This document shows positions 46,803-56,062 of a stretch of 64,000 nucleotides of DNA, piece by piece. The stretch covers positions 1-64,000 of the forward strand of contig NZ_JACIJM010000008.1 in assembly GCF_014199395.1 (NCBI RefSeq). The letters run 5' to 3'. Both the position numbers and the translations under genes were made by a program. Origin of the DNA: Yoonia ponticola. Lineage in GTDB: Bacteria; Pseudomonadota; Alphaproteobacteria; Rhodobacterales; Rhodobacteraceae. The first letter of the stretch is position 1; each line of letters opens with the position of its first letter. The notes under the pieces are model-generated. The model worked only from the letters and a program-made list of their open reading frames with translations, had not been told where the DNA came from and did no database searches.

Positions 46803-48254
46803 ATGACCAAAGCGATCATGATCCAAGGGGCCGGCTCGAACGTCGGCAAATCGATGTTGGTCGCGGGGCTCGCCCGCGCGGCAACCCGTCGGGGGATGTC
46901 CGTCGCGCCGTTTAAACCTCAAAATATGTCGAACAACGCCGCTGTAACCAGCGACGGCGGCGAAATCGGTCGCGCGCAAGCGTTACAAGCACGTGCCTGC
47001 GGATTGGCTCCGCATACAGATATGAACCCCGTCTTGTTGAAACCGGAATCCGAGGTCGGCGCACAGGTCGTGGTTCACGGCAAACGAATGACGACCATGA
47101 AAGCCCGCGACTACGGCAAGATGAAATCGACGCTAATGCCTGCCGTATTGGAAAGTTTTAACAGGCTGAAATCTCAAGCCGATTTGATCATCGTCGAAGG
47201 AGCAGGTAGTCCTGCCGAAGTAAACCTTCGCGCCGGCGACATCGCCAACATGGGCTTTGCTTCGGCGGCTGGCGTCCCTGTTGCGCTGATTGGTGACATT
47301 GATCGTGGCGGCGTCATTGCCCAACTGGTGGGCACCCACGCCGTCTTACCCGACGCGGACTGTGCTCTGATCAAAGCCTTTGCAATCAACAAGTTCCGAG
47401 GCGACACGACGCTTTTCGCAGAGGGCATGGACATCATCGCAGCAAAAACCGACTGGACCCCCTGCGGCATCATTCCTTGGTTCGCCGATGCGTGGCGCCT
47501 GCCCGCCGAGGACGTCATGGACATCGCGTCGCGCAAAGGTGGTCCGATCAAGATCGCGGTGCCGAAACTGAACCGGATTGCGAATTTCGACGACCTTGAT
47601 CCGCTGTCGGCCACGCCAGACGTCAGTGTCGAGATTATCCAACCCGGACAGCCTCTGCCAGGAGATGCGGACCTTATCCTGATCCCCGGTTCGAAATCGA
47701 CCATCGCTGATCTTGCCCACTTTCGCGCCCAAGGATGGGATATCGACCTGCAAGCCCATGTTCGGCGCGGCGGCCGCGTTTTGGGAATTTGCGGTGGGTA
47801 TCAGATGCTTGGCACGCAAATTATAGATGATGCCGGGATCGAAGGGCCGCCGTGCCGTGTTGCGGGCCTAGGTCTGTTGGATGTTGTGACTGTCATGACT
47901 GAGGAAAAACGCCTTACAGAAATCACCGCCACCCACCGCGAAACTGGCGCTGTGGTTCGAGGCTACGAAATCCACATTGGCGTCACGACTGGCCCCGATA
48001 CACATCGCGCATGGCTTGAACTTGATGGCCGTGGCGAAGGTGCCGCGTCTGCGGATGGTCGCATTCAAGGGTGTTATATGCACGGGCTTTTTAGCGCGGA
48101 TGCGTTTCGGTCCGTCTATTTGACTGCATTGGGTGCCGCACCGACGACCTACAACTACGACGATAGCGTCGACACAACGCTGGACGCGCTGGCCGATCAT
48201 CTAGAGACACACATGGACGTTGATACGATTTTGGCGTTGGCCGCAGAGGTCTGA
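46803..48254 (+). CDS. Cobyric acid synthase
   Basis: A 483-residue glutamine-dependent amidase that amidates the b, d, e and g carboxylates of adenosylcobyrinic acid a,c-diamide in B12 synthesis. The N-terminal synthetase domain starts [14 protein letters not shown] and has [12 protein letters not shown]. The C-terminal glutaminase domain has the nucleophile in [10 protein letters not shown]. The start at 46803 follows AGGGGGA. No other cobalamin gene is in the window, and I saw no B12 riboswitch in the 120 bases between the upstream terminator and the start. Confidence 0.95.
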   Translation: MTKAIMIQGAGSNVGKSMLVAGLARAATRRGMSVAPFKPQNMSNNAAVTSDGGEIGRAQALQARACGLAPHTDMNPVLLKPESEVGAQVVVHGKRMTTMKARDYGKMKSTLMPAVLESFNRLKSQADLIIVEGAGSPAEVNLRAGDIANMGFASAAGVPVALIGDIDRGGVIAQLVGTHAVLPDADCALIKAFAINKFRGDTTLFAEGMDIIAAKTDWTPCGIIPWFADAWRLPAEDVMDIASRKGGPIKIAVPKLNRIANFDDLDPLSATPDVSVEIIQPGQPLPGDADLILIPGSKSTIADLAHFRAQGWDIDLQAHVRRGGRVLGICGGYQMLGTQIIDDAGIEGPPCRVAGLGLLDVVTVMTEEKRLTEITATHRETGAVVRGYEIHIGVTTGPDTHRAWLELDGRGEGAASADGRIQGCYMHGLFSADAFRSVYLTALGAAPTTYNYDDSVDTTLDALADHLETHMDVDTILALAAEV

Positions 48255-49130
48255 TCAGACGTCTTGTTCGGTGATCACGCGGTTGATTTCGCGACGGACA
48301 AGATTGCGGACGTTGCGCGTAATGCGTTCGCCCATTTCGCCTTGCAGTTCTGTGCGGATCATCTCGCTGACCATCAGGCGTAGTGCGTCTTGATCGACCA
48401 AATGCGTATTTCCGTAAGTCGCAACCGCACCAAGTGGTGGATCGACGTCAGGCGCAAGATCGTCACCAAACACATCGCCCGGCTCTTTTTCTGCGGCATC
48501 AGCAGTCGCTTCAGCGACCGGATCATAGACTTCGTCAAACCGGGTGTGGCTGAACGTGACCTTATCCGCGTCGTCTTCGACGATTTCCGCCTCGCTTTCG
48601 TCGACTTCAGGATCAGCCTCTTTGGCGGGCATACCGCGTGCGATTTCATCAGCAATCGTCTCGGCGATGTGATCTGTCACAGCTTCGGTGACGGCGGCTT
48701 CGGGGCTTTTTGCCTGACGTGCATCAAGTTTGTGCAGGAACGCAGACGTAACACTGCTTTCCAACGGACCTTCGCTGCCGTCTGGCTCCCAGTCATCAGA
48801 GGTATGTGTGACGGCGGCTTCGAGTTCGGCAATGGTCGTTTCCAATGCCCCCTGCTCTACCGATTCCTTTGTCGACGCCTTGGGCGTTTCCGTCGTCCCT
48901 GCGAAATCAGGTGGCATTTTTAACAAGTCTGGCTTTGGCGATTCGGTTGGGGCCGGCGCATCGAGCACCCGAAATGCTGGCGTCAGGACAAGACGATCAG
49001 GCGATGTCGGCACCGAACGAAGCGCTTTTTCAGGCGTTTCGGGCTTTGTGACATGGTTTCCCTGCGCCACAAGTCTGCGGATCGAGGACAAAACGTCCTC
49101 AATATCATGATTACTAACCGGATCCGACAT
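48255..49130 (-). CDS. PopZ-like protein (DUF2497-type architecture)
   Basis: A 291-residue acidic protein. A short N-terminal helix (HDIEDVLSSIRRLVAQ) is followed by about 220 residues rich in Asp, Glu, Pro and Ala. A C-terminal helical block of about 40 residues ends ERITRNVRNLVRREINRV. This mirrors the polar organiser PopZ: N-terminal binding helix, disordered acidic linker and C-terminal oligomerisation helices. It also lies directly after tolC and pcm, the neighbourhood of popZ/DUF2497 in many alphaproteobacteria as I recall it. Similarity is in architecture rather than close sequence, so the call is provisional. Confidence 0.6.
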   Translation of the reverse strand: MSDPVSNHDIEDVLSSIRRLVAQGNHVTKPETPEKALRSVPTSPDRLVLTPAFRVLDAPAPTESPKPDLLKMPPDFAGTTETPKASTKESVEQGALETTIAELEAAVTHTSDDWEPDGSEGPLESSVTSAFLHKLDARQAKSPEAAVTEAVTDHIAETIADEIARGMPAKEADPEVDESEAEIVEDDADKVTFSHTRFDEVYDPVAEATADAAEKEPGDVFGDDLAPDVDPPLGAVATYGNTHLVDQDALRLMVSEMIRTELQGEMGERITRNVRNLVRREINRVITEQDV

Positions 49131-49207
49131 TGATAATTCCTGTGATCGCCTCTGGGACAGTGTAGCCGTTCACGTCCCATCAAACAACATCTTGTGCCTA
49201 TTTGTGC

Positions 49208-50569
49208 TTAATCGCCGATTGCACGCAATACGCGATCCAATGCGGCGCCCTGATCAGACGTCGATGTTGGCGCGTCTTTCACAAGATTATAGTAGGCGGA
49301 CGGATCATATTGCTGCACCGGCAAACGCAGATGTTCAGCGGTCAAAAGACCCGTTGCAGACAACATCGTGTAGGACGCGACGACCTCATCGGCTTGCGCC
49401 GAAATCTGGTTCGCCCGCGCGCTTAGCAATTCCTGCTCGGCGTTCAAAACGTCCAATGTTGTACGTGCGCCCAATGTCGCCTCTTCACGCACACCGCGGA
49501 ATGCGACGGTCGATGCGCGAATTTGTTCTTCGGACGCCTGACGCGATGCACGCGCTACTTCGAGGAAAGAGTAAGCATTGCCAACCTGTTGCTCGATGCC
49601 GTGACTTGTAATGTGCAAGCCTGCTCGCGCCGCATCACGACGCGCCATGAACTGACGCACAGCGCTCGACAGGCGTCCACCTTGGTAAATCGGGCCGGAA
49701 ACGGTCACACCAACTTGGCGGCCAAAATCAAACTCGTCGTTAAAGCCCAGACTTGCGTCCAAGCTCACGGAAGGATTGTTTGCAGCTTCGGCACGGCGGA
49801 TGTTCAGCTCTGCGGCTGAAACGCTATGCTGAGCTTCGCGCATGCTCGGGTGGTTGCGCACGGCGAACGCCTTGGCATCGTCGATTGTGCGGGCGACTGG
49901 CGCAGGCGACACAGGATCAAGACGACCCGGCGCACGACCAACAGCGGCACGGAATTCTTCGGCAGATTGCGTCAAGTTACCCTGCGCAGATGCCAACAAA
50001 CTACGCGCTTCAGCCAAACGAGCCTCGGCAAGCGATACATCTGTCCGCGTCACTTCACCAACTTCAAATCGATCATTCGCGGCCCGAAGTTCTTGGTTAA
50101 TGACGTTCACGTTGCTTTGACGCAGCGCCACAAATTCCGAGTTCCGGCGCACGTTCATGTAGGCTTCAATCGCCCGCAAAAGCACTTGCTGCTCGATATT
50201 GATCAGTGATTGACGCGTCCCAAGAACCAGCTCTTTTTGAGCATCAATCGCCAGTTGGTTTGCACCGGAATCGTAGATCGTCAGGCTGGCAGAGATGCTA
50301 GCGTTCGCGGATATCAAGTCGGCGCCCGTCGTGCGCGGTGCAGACGATGTAGCGGTCGCAGCCCAGTTGATCACAGGCAACGTTGACGCGACAGATTGTG
50401 CCACATCTTCATCAGCAGCCCGCAAAAGCGCGCGGTTTTGATCAATCAAACCAGAGTGATCGTAAGCATACGTCAACGCATCTGCTAGGGTTTCCGCAGA
50501 CGCCGCAGGCGCAAACGTCACAAAGCAGACGGCGGCAATCGTCTTAAGCTGCACTGCAAATTTCTTCAT
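49208..50569 (-). CDS. TolC-family outer membrane efflux protein
   Basis: A 453-residue exported outer-membrane channel for type I secretion and RND efflux. The signal peptide ends PAASAETLAD. Two TolC repeats of long helices plus strands can be seen (RTDVSLAEARLAEARSLLAS in the first, RTTLDVLNAEQELLSARANQ in the second). The start at 50569 follows GAGGAG; an upstream in-frame start is less likely. It follows the pcm-like gene by about 60 bases and precedes the PopZ-like gene. It could serve secretion of the RTX nuclease encoded in this window. Confidence 0.92.
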   Translation of the reverse strand: MKKFAVQLKTIAAVCFVTFAPAASAETLADALTYAYDHSGLIDQNRALLRAADEDVAQSVASTLPVINWAATATSSAPRTTGADLISANASISASLTIYDSGANQLAIDAQKELVLGTRQSLINIEQQVLLRAIEAYMNVRRNSEFVALRQSNVNVINQELRAANDRFEVGEVTRTDVSLAEARLAEARSLLASAQGNLTQSAEEFRAAVGRAPGRLDPVSPAPVARTIDDAKAFAVRNHPSMREAQHSVSAAELNIRRAEAANNPSVSLDASLGFNDEFDFGRQVGVTVSGPIYQGGRLSSAVRQFMARRDAARAGLHITSHGIEQQVGNAYSFLEVARASRQASEEQIRASTVAFRGVREEATLGARTTLDVLNAEQELLSARANQISAQADEVVASYTMLSATGLLTAEHLRLPVQQYDPSAYYNLVKDAPTSTSDQGAALDRVLRAIGD

Positions 50570-50629
50570 CTCTGATCGCTCCTCTGCGCAGTTCGCGCTG
50601 TCCACTTTTGCAGCGGACTTCATCTACAT

Positions 50630-51283
50630 TCAAAGAGTGAATGCAGCTTCTTTTTTAAACCCAGCCAGCGTCGGCGCGGTCGCATTAAACGCAAAACGCC
50701 AGCTCATTTCGCCATTCAGCTTATGACCTATACGCACGACGCCCGAAGTTCCGTCGACGAAAATGCAACCGATACGGCCGCCTTCACGCAGCTGATCTAA
50801 GATCGCGGCAGGCAGTTCTTCAACGGCACCTTCGGTGATGATAATGTCGTAAGGGCCGGATTTGCCAGCGCCCTCAGTCAACGCGCCAGCCAAAACAGCT
50901 GCGTTATCAACACCGTTTTCGGACAGGTTTGTCTGGGCTTCGTTCGCCAGATCTTCGTCGTCTTCGACGCCAGCAACAAAATCAGCCAAGCGTGCCAGAA
51001 CGGCGGTCGAATAGCCCAGACCACAACCCAGATCCAAAACACTGTGGCTCGGTTGGATATCCAGAACATCGATCATCTTGGCGAAAGTGCGCGGATCAAG
51101 AACAACACGGTCAGCCCCAAGCGTCACATGTTCGCCCATATAAGCCGCCTCGCGCATGTTATCCGGCACGTACATCTCGCGCGGCACAGACAGCATGGCC
51201 TCAATAATGGGGAATTTCGTTACGTCTGACGGGCGGACTTGGGTGTCGACCATCATCGTGCGGCGGGTGCTATAGTCTACCAC
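50630..51283 (-). CDS. Protein-L-isoaspartate O-methyltransferase family protein
   Basis: A 217-residue SAM-dependent methyltransferase. Motif I is VLDLGCGLGYSTAVLARL, preceded by YVPDNMREAAYMGEHV, where canonical Pcm has a different substrate loop. This alphaproteobacterial subgroup precedes tolC almost invariably, as I recall, but its substrate has not, to my knowledge, been shown to be isoaspartate. A GTG start at 51283 (VVDYSTRRTMMVDTQVRP) fits the family; the TTG 78 bases upstream does not. It starts the pcm-tolC-PopZ block. Confidence 0.82.
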   Translation of the reverse strand: MVDYSTRRTMMVDTQVRPSDVTKFPIIEAMLSVPREMYVPDNMREAAYMGEHVTLGADRVVLDPRTFAKMIDVLDIQPSHSVLDLGCGLGYSTAVLARLADFVAGVEDDEDLANEAQTNLSENGVDNAAVLAGALTEGAGKSGPYDIIITEGAVEELPAAILDQLREGGRIGCIFVDGTSGVVRIGHKLNGEMSWRFAFNATAPTLAGFKKEAAFTL

Positions 51284-51374
51284 GGGAACACTCTTCTTTT
51301 GAAATATGTCACTTTTGGTGATGCCACACCGCAGCACTGGCGGCAATGTCTGATCAAGCAAACATAGGCGTCAA

Positions 51375-52799
51375 TCATCCACCCAGTTGCCGCAAGAGCG
51401 CAATTCTATCCACCTTTGAAGCATGTCGTTTGTCCATCGGGATAGCAGGGACGTGGCGTACCTGTGTGATTCCCAGCGCTGCGGCGTTGGTTTTCCATTG
51501 ATTTTGCATCGCGATATCCCCCGCAATCACGAGTAACGGATCATTTTTCAAGCTCACAAATGCGCAAGACGTCACGCCGGACCACTGACGCACGGCGACC
51601 TCGATTGAGAACGGATAAGTACGCTGCCCGTTAAGGTTTACCTCAGTCCCGACGCGCCCCAGCAACCAGAGGCGGTTTTCCTCGTCTAATCGTCCAGCGT
51701 CGCCGGTCCGGTGCCAGATAATGCCATCATGGTTAACCTTATTGTCGGCATCATGTGTCGGGTCGAGATAGCCGCGATTGACATGATCGCCCGTGACTTG
51801 GATTTCGTGGTCCACAATACACACACGGGTTGTTGGCGTCGCCCGCCCCACCAATAGCCCCTGCCCGTCCCGCATCGCATCAAAATCCGATTGTGAAATG
51901 TCGTCGGCGTCTAGATGCGCGATAGGCTCTGCCTCGGTCGATCCATAAACACAGGTCACATTTAAGGTCGGATGCGTGTCTTGCATTGCGACCAACATAT
52001 CGGGGAAAATCGGCCCGCCGCCGGTGAAAACCTGTTTGAGGCTGGTTAACGCTTCTGTCTGAGCGAGCGTTTGACACAACGCAGGCGGCAGCAACGCGCG
52101 AGTAACACCCTGATCGGTGATCCATTTGGCAAGTTGTGCTGCGGGCAATTTCGCGATGCGCGACATTTTCCAGTTCGGAAGCACTGACGTGCGCCCGCTC
52201 GCCAAATTGATCAAAGCGAACACGGGGAATGCGACAAGGTCACGTTCAGGTTGCGCACTGTCCAGCAATGGCGCGACCGCGTTGTGCTGCGCCATGAGAA
52301 ACGCGTGACTACGCGGGATCGCTTTGGGCGCACCTGTCGTGCCAGAGGTGAATGAAATCAATGCGATATCATCCAGATCAGTTCGGCGAAGGTCACCGAT
52401 TTGCTTACTCTCAACCATCTTTAAACGCGGTTTTAGCCACAACTCGGGAACGACCAGCTTCAATGCCCGAAACGCACCAGTTGCACAAAACGAACTTACG
52501 TTGGTGGTTTTCACCGCATGACGTAATCCAGCCAAACCCAATGCAGGCTCCGGCAAAACGACGGTTGCGCCAAGCGACCAAAGCGCCGCCAGACTGGCGT
52601 AAAGATCGCTGCTGATCCCCATCGCCAGCAACACACGGTCACCGCGCGCCACCCCCGCTCGCGACCATGTCGCCGCAAGACCATTCGCCCGCGCCTGCAG
52701 TGTGGCAAAGCTGATCGTTTCCCCGTTCGGATTCACAATCGCTGCTTGATCAGGAAACCGAGCAACAGTCTGCGCAAACTGACTGAGAAGATCAGCCAT
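51375..52799 (-). CDS. AMP-forming acid ligase, last gene of the HMGR-UbiA operon
   Basis: A 474-residue member of the ANL superfamily. SFTSGTTGAPKAIPRSH (about 152-168), VYGSTEAEPIAHL and HRTGDAGRLDEENRLWLLGR are present. The C-terminal domain is short and ends KRHASKVDRIALL, with a Lys near the expected position. The YGSTEAEPIA motif resembles the OleC/beta-lactone-synthetase side of the superfamily more than ordinary fatty acyl-CoA ligases. The start overlaps the GNAT gene stop by 8 bases. It probably activates a carboxyl group of the pathway intermediate or of a fatty acid donor; this is inference. Confidence 0.8.
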   Translation of the reverse strand: MADLLSQFAQTVARFPDQAAIVNPNGETISFATLQARANGLAATWSRAGVARGDRVLLAMGISSDLYASLAALWSLGATVVLPEPALGLAGLRHAVKTTNVSSFCATGAFRALKLVVPELWLKPRLKMVESKQIGDLRRTDLDDIALISFTSGTTGAPKAIPRSHAFLMAQHNAVAPLLDSAQPERDLVAFPVFALINLASGRTSVLPNWKMSRIAKLPAAQLAKWITDQGVTRALLPPALCQTLAQTEALTSLKQVFTGGGPIFPDMLVAMQDTHPTLNVTCVYGSTEAEPIAHLDADDISQSDFDAMRDGQGLLVGRATPTTRVCIVDHEIQVTGDHVNRGYLDPTHDADNKVNHDGIIWHRTGDAGRLDEENRLWLLGRVGTEVNLNGQRTYPFSIEVAVRQWSGVTSCAFVSLKNDPLLVIAGDIAMQNQWKTNAAALGITQVRHVPAIPMDKRHASKVDRIALLRQLGG

Positions 52800-53640
52800 C
52801 CAATTTCAATCCAAACAACGCATATCTGCGGAAAATCTCGGCACCCTCAGCCGCGCTTCGAAGTGCAGAAAGGTTGTCATCATGGATCAAGGCGTGAATC
52901 GCGGTCTCGTAACCCAATTCGCGCGCGGTCGTGTGAAATGCGTAGGCTAACAATTGGCCCGCGCCTTTTTGCAAGCTCGCGTAGGTCTTGAGGATCGCGG
53001 TCTTGGACGTAGGGCCATCGTTGTAGTTCGGGATCGCAAACAAGAAACCCGCCAATTTGCCGTCAGTCGTTCGCGCAAAGAAGACGAGTTCCTTTTTCAA
53101 TAGCGGCACGATGGGCATATACATCTTTAAAAAGTCATTAAAAGAAATGGGTTTGAAGAACGCATTCTTTTGAAAAGCGGCGACCGACAGGTCATAGACC
53201 TGCTTGAACAACCCCTCCGGGTTAGCGCCATCCCACGTCTCAATTCTTAAATTCGGGCTGTCTGGCGGCACAAATTGTCCGGTTTCGGTCAACGGAACCC
53301 GCGCCGAAAAGTATCGGCTGATCGGCGTAAACCCTGCATGTCTAAAAACGTCGGTTGCAACGTTTGTGTTGCTCGGCTCAAGCATGAATGCGGGGCTGCC
53401 GTCGGTCTCGGTCACAAAGCGGTAGCCATGCCATGTGTCGCCATCCATTGGGCCGATGATCCCTTTGATGCCTTTAGTTTTCACAAAATCAATGGCTTGC
53501 CCTATAACAGCGGTTCCAGCGTCAAAGCTTTTGCACGAAAACTGACCAAGAGCTGCTGCCGTGTCTTGGGACCAATTTGGCGCATCGAGATAGACCGTGA
53601 CTTTTGCGTCATCCAATTTGAAATGCGTCTGGGTCATCAC
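52792..53640 (-). CDS. GNAT-fold acyltransferase-like protein
   Basis: A 282-residue protein. Text such as GPMDGDTWHGYRFVTE, a central LRIETWDG and the acetyl-CoA-site-like QKGAGQLLAYAFHTTAREL suggest a GNAT-fold acyltransferase of the long, two-lobed type. It is longer than ordinary N-acetyltransferases. Related folds perform N-acylation in amino-lipid synthesis (OlsB is one), which would suit its place next to a BtaA-like gene. It overlaps both neighbours (ATGA upstream; 8 bases downstream). The substrate is unknown. Confidence 0.6.
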   Translation of the reverse strand: MMTQTHFKLDDAKVTVYLDAPNWSQDTAAALGQFSCKSFDAGTAVIGQAIDFVKTKGIKGIIGPMDGDTWHGYRFVTETDGSPAFMLEPSNTNVATDVFRHAGFTPISRYFSARVPLTETGQFVPPDSPNLRIETWDGANPEGLFKQVYDLSVAAFQKNAFFKPISFNDFLKMYMPIVPLLKKELVFFARTTDGKLAGFLFAIPNYNDGPTSKTAILKTYASLQKGAGQLLAYAFHTTARELGYETAIHALIHDDNLSALRSAAEGAEIFRRYALFGLKLDG

Positions 53641-54962
53641 AACAACCCTTCAAAGTTTGTTGAAATACAATAGCTTGCTAGCGGGGTAAGGAGTGACATC
53701 GCGATCAATTTTGTTACGCGAAAACGCCTGAATAGATGTGGGGCTGTCAGGGTCGTCATCGAAATTAGGGACAAGTTAATGAAAGCGACACTCCACATCG
53801 GGCCGCTCCAATTTCGCACACCATCATTCAAGTTCAAACTGATATATCGTAGTAAACATAAGCCGAGAATGACGCCGATAGCCCCCAAAATACGCGCGGG
53901 CAGCGGTTTGACCCCGAGCGCAATTCCGCAAAACCCCATCGACAGACCCATCGCCGTTATCCCGTAAAACGAGACTGCATTCCAACCCGTCGCATTACCA
54001 AGTGTGAGCCAGAACAAGCTTAACAAAACGACGCCCGCGACGATATCTAGGTCAGGAAATGCGCTATCGCCGGGGTTGATTGTCCGGCTCCAAGCGTGCG
54101 CGAGAAATACGGATATGGGCAACATCGCGTTATGGAATGATGTTACCGCTAAAAGCAAAAAGACGGTGGTGACATAAACCCGACCCGCGTGATTTGTTAA
54201 CCCGATAATCGGTGAAATTGTCCGGAACCCGATCAACGTAGCCGCAAACAATGCTGCAAGTGCGACCAAGTCTTGAACCTCGCGACCACCGTGACTGGCA
54301 AGAAATACCAAAATTCCCAATGGTAAGAACAAGTTATCAAAGCCGCGCCAACTGACGGCCTCGACCAAAGTGCCAAACCCCGCGACCATCAACGACAACA
54401 GAATTATGTTTACTGGATCGAAAGTCGTCATCACCATTAAGCAAAGCATCGACAGTACGAGTGTCACCGCGAAGAAAACGACGCACCCTTCGAGGCTTTT
54501 CTGCCCGTCTTCAACCTTGAAAAACCTGCTGCCATAAGTTGTGCCAGCCAGTGCCGCCGCCGCATCTGCCAAGGTCAAAACCGCAATCGGAAGAACGTAA
54601 AGATATAGCTGATCGTCCGCCAAAAACAGACAAAGTCCAACTGCAATCGCCAAGAACATGTCGCCGTAAGATTGTCGGTCGACTCCATGTAATGTCGATC
54701 CAATTCCCGTTGATGACACCTTGGGCAAGCGTAAGACCAGCATGACCAACAAGGTTAACCCGACGAGCATGTAGACTGGCCAGCGATCTGGGAAAAGCCA
54801 TGGTAACGTCAGTGCGTATAATCCGGTGCCTATGTGGACGAGTTTGCGCTGCAGTTCTGCGCTGATACTGTGTTTGCGGGCAACGCGTTGCACGACTGTC
54901 ATTAACCCTAACAGGACAACTACCGACCCAAAGGCCAAGAAAATTTGCAGCGCAATCGTCAC
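53637..54962 (-). CDS. Phytol/dolichol-kinase-like membrane protein with extra C-terminal membrane half
   Basis: A 441-residue protein with about 12 membrane helices. The first 215 residues match the CTP-dependent lipid-alcohol kinase group (phytol kinase VTE5, dolichol kinase Sec59): LQRKLVHIGTGLY, LADAAAALAGTTYGSRFF, GQKSLEGCVVFF and SWRGFDNLFLPL. Residues about 225-441 form a further set of membrane helices that I cannot assign. The GTG start overlaps the DUF3419 stop (GTGA). It probably phosphorylates a polyprenol or other lipid alcohol with CTP. Confidence 0.7.
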   Translation of the reverse strand: MTIALQIFLAFGSVVVLLGLMTVVQRVARKHSISAELQRKLVHIGTGLYALTLPWLFPDRWPVYMLVGLTLLVMLVLRLPKVSSTGIGSTLHGVDRQSYGDMFLAIAVGLCLFLADDQLYLYVLPIAVLTLADAAAALAGTTYGSRFFKVEDGQKSLEGCVVFFAVTLVLSMLCLMVMTTFDPVNIILLSLMVAGFGTLVEAVSWRGFDNLFLPLGILVFLASHGGREVQDLVALAALFAATLIGFRTISPIIGLTNHAGRVYVTTVFLLLAVTSFHNAMLPISVFLAHAWSRTINPGDSAFPDLDIVAGVVLLSLFWLTLGNATGWNAVSFYGITAMGLSMGFCGIALGVKPLPARILGAIGVILGLCLLRYISLNLNDGVRNWSGPMWSVAFINLSLISMTTLTAPHLFRRFRVTKLIAMSLLTPLASYCISTNFEGLL

Positions 54963-56062
54963 GAAATAACTTCTTCCACGACAAAATCAGAATAGAAAAA
55001 CGCTTTATCTTTCGATTTTTGAGCGTTCTCGACATCTGTTAATGTTTGGACACGATGCTGCAGGTGTTGCGGCACGCGGCGCGGCGCCATCATATTCCAA
55101 TAAACCAAACGGGCATTTGGCGCCGAGGCTTCAAGAATGCTTTCATAGACCTGCGCGAACACGTCCGGTGACATGTATTCAAAAATGTCCGAAAGATTAA
55201 AACCATCCGCCTTTTCGCCAGTCGAGACAAACGCCTCTAGCGAACCGGGCCGAATATCCAGCCGATCAAGCCGCGATTTGATCGTTTCAAAGTATTCGGC
55301 GCGCCATGTCATAGGCAAGGCATCACCATGTGTCCCTTTAAGAATCCAATGTAAATAAGGGTTATCAGCAGGATCACAGGCCACCGCGGCATGATGAATA
55401 CGACGTGCGACATGCTGCGCCGGGCTTCCGTCAACATGGTCGAAAAACGCCTTGTCCCGTCCCATTCGTCCCATCACGAAACGTGAAAAAAACACATTAA
55501 GCAGAATTTTCCAACGCCAAGTATTGAACCGCGTGTCGAGAAACACCTGTCGTTCTGGCTGGGAACGCGAGATAAACGTATCGTCTAGAGTGCGGCGGGA
55601 GTGAACAAAGGGCAGCAGCTTTGTGCGAAAAATGCGAAAGTAGCGTTCAAATTTACCGACGCCGCCCGCGCCATAAAGGTTAACCTCTTCGTCCAAATCG
55701 CGCCAAAACTGCTGTAATTCAGGCGTTAGGTCGACAATGGCTTTGGTTAACAATTCGGATCGCTGTGTGCTTGGTCGTGCGCCCATCAATTCCAGAAACT
55801 CAGGATGCGTGAGGTGACGAAACGCCCCAATTCGCAAATGCAAACAGGCAATTTGTGCTGGTGATAAATCAACGACGACAACTTTGGCAGGATCGAGCGT
55901 CAACATGGCTAACGCGTTGTCTCCAGCCGAACAGATCGACACCAAAGTACCGCCTGCACAGGGGCCAAGCGCCGTGGTTAACACGTCAGCATCTTCCCAT
56001 AATTGCGCGTATCGGATGTGGTCGAATGCCGCTTTGCCAGCAATTTCAGAGCTATTCGTCAT
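54959..56062 (-). CDS. DUF3419 protein, BtaA-like 3-amino-3-carboxypropyl transferase
   Basis: A 367-residue SAM-dependent enzyme of the DUF3419 family. BtaA, the best-known member, transfers the 3-amino-3-carboxypropyl group of SAM to diacylglycerol to start betaine lipid (DGTS) synthesis. The N-terminal SAM site reads VSICSAGDNALAMLTL and VVVDLSPAQIACLHLR; the family hallmark FNLSDIFEYMS is near residue 300. No BtaB N-methyltransferase gene follows, so a DGTS end product is not indicated. The start at 56062 overlaps the upstream gene by 11 bases. Confidence 0.8.
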   Translation of the reverse strand: MTNSSEIAGKAAFDHIRYAQLWEDADVLTTALGPCAGGTLVSICSAGDNALAMLTLDPAKVVVVDLSPAQIACLHLRIGAFRHLTHPEFLELMGARPSTQRSELLTKAIVDLTPELQQFWRDLDEEVNLYGAGGVGKFERYFRIFRTKLLPFVHSRRTLDDTFISRSQPERQVFLDTRFNTWRWKILLNVFFSRFVMGRMGRDKAFFDHVDGSPAQHVARRIHHAAVACDPADNPYLHWILKGTHGDALPMTWRAEYFETIKSRLDRLDIRPGSLEAFVSTGEKADGFNLSDIFEYMSPDVFAQVYESILEASAPNARLVYWNMMAPRRVPQHLQHRVQTLTDVENAQKSKDKAFFYSDFVVEEVIS

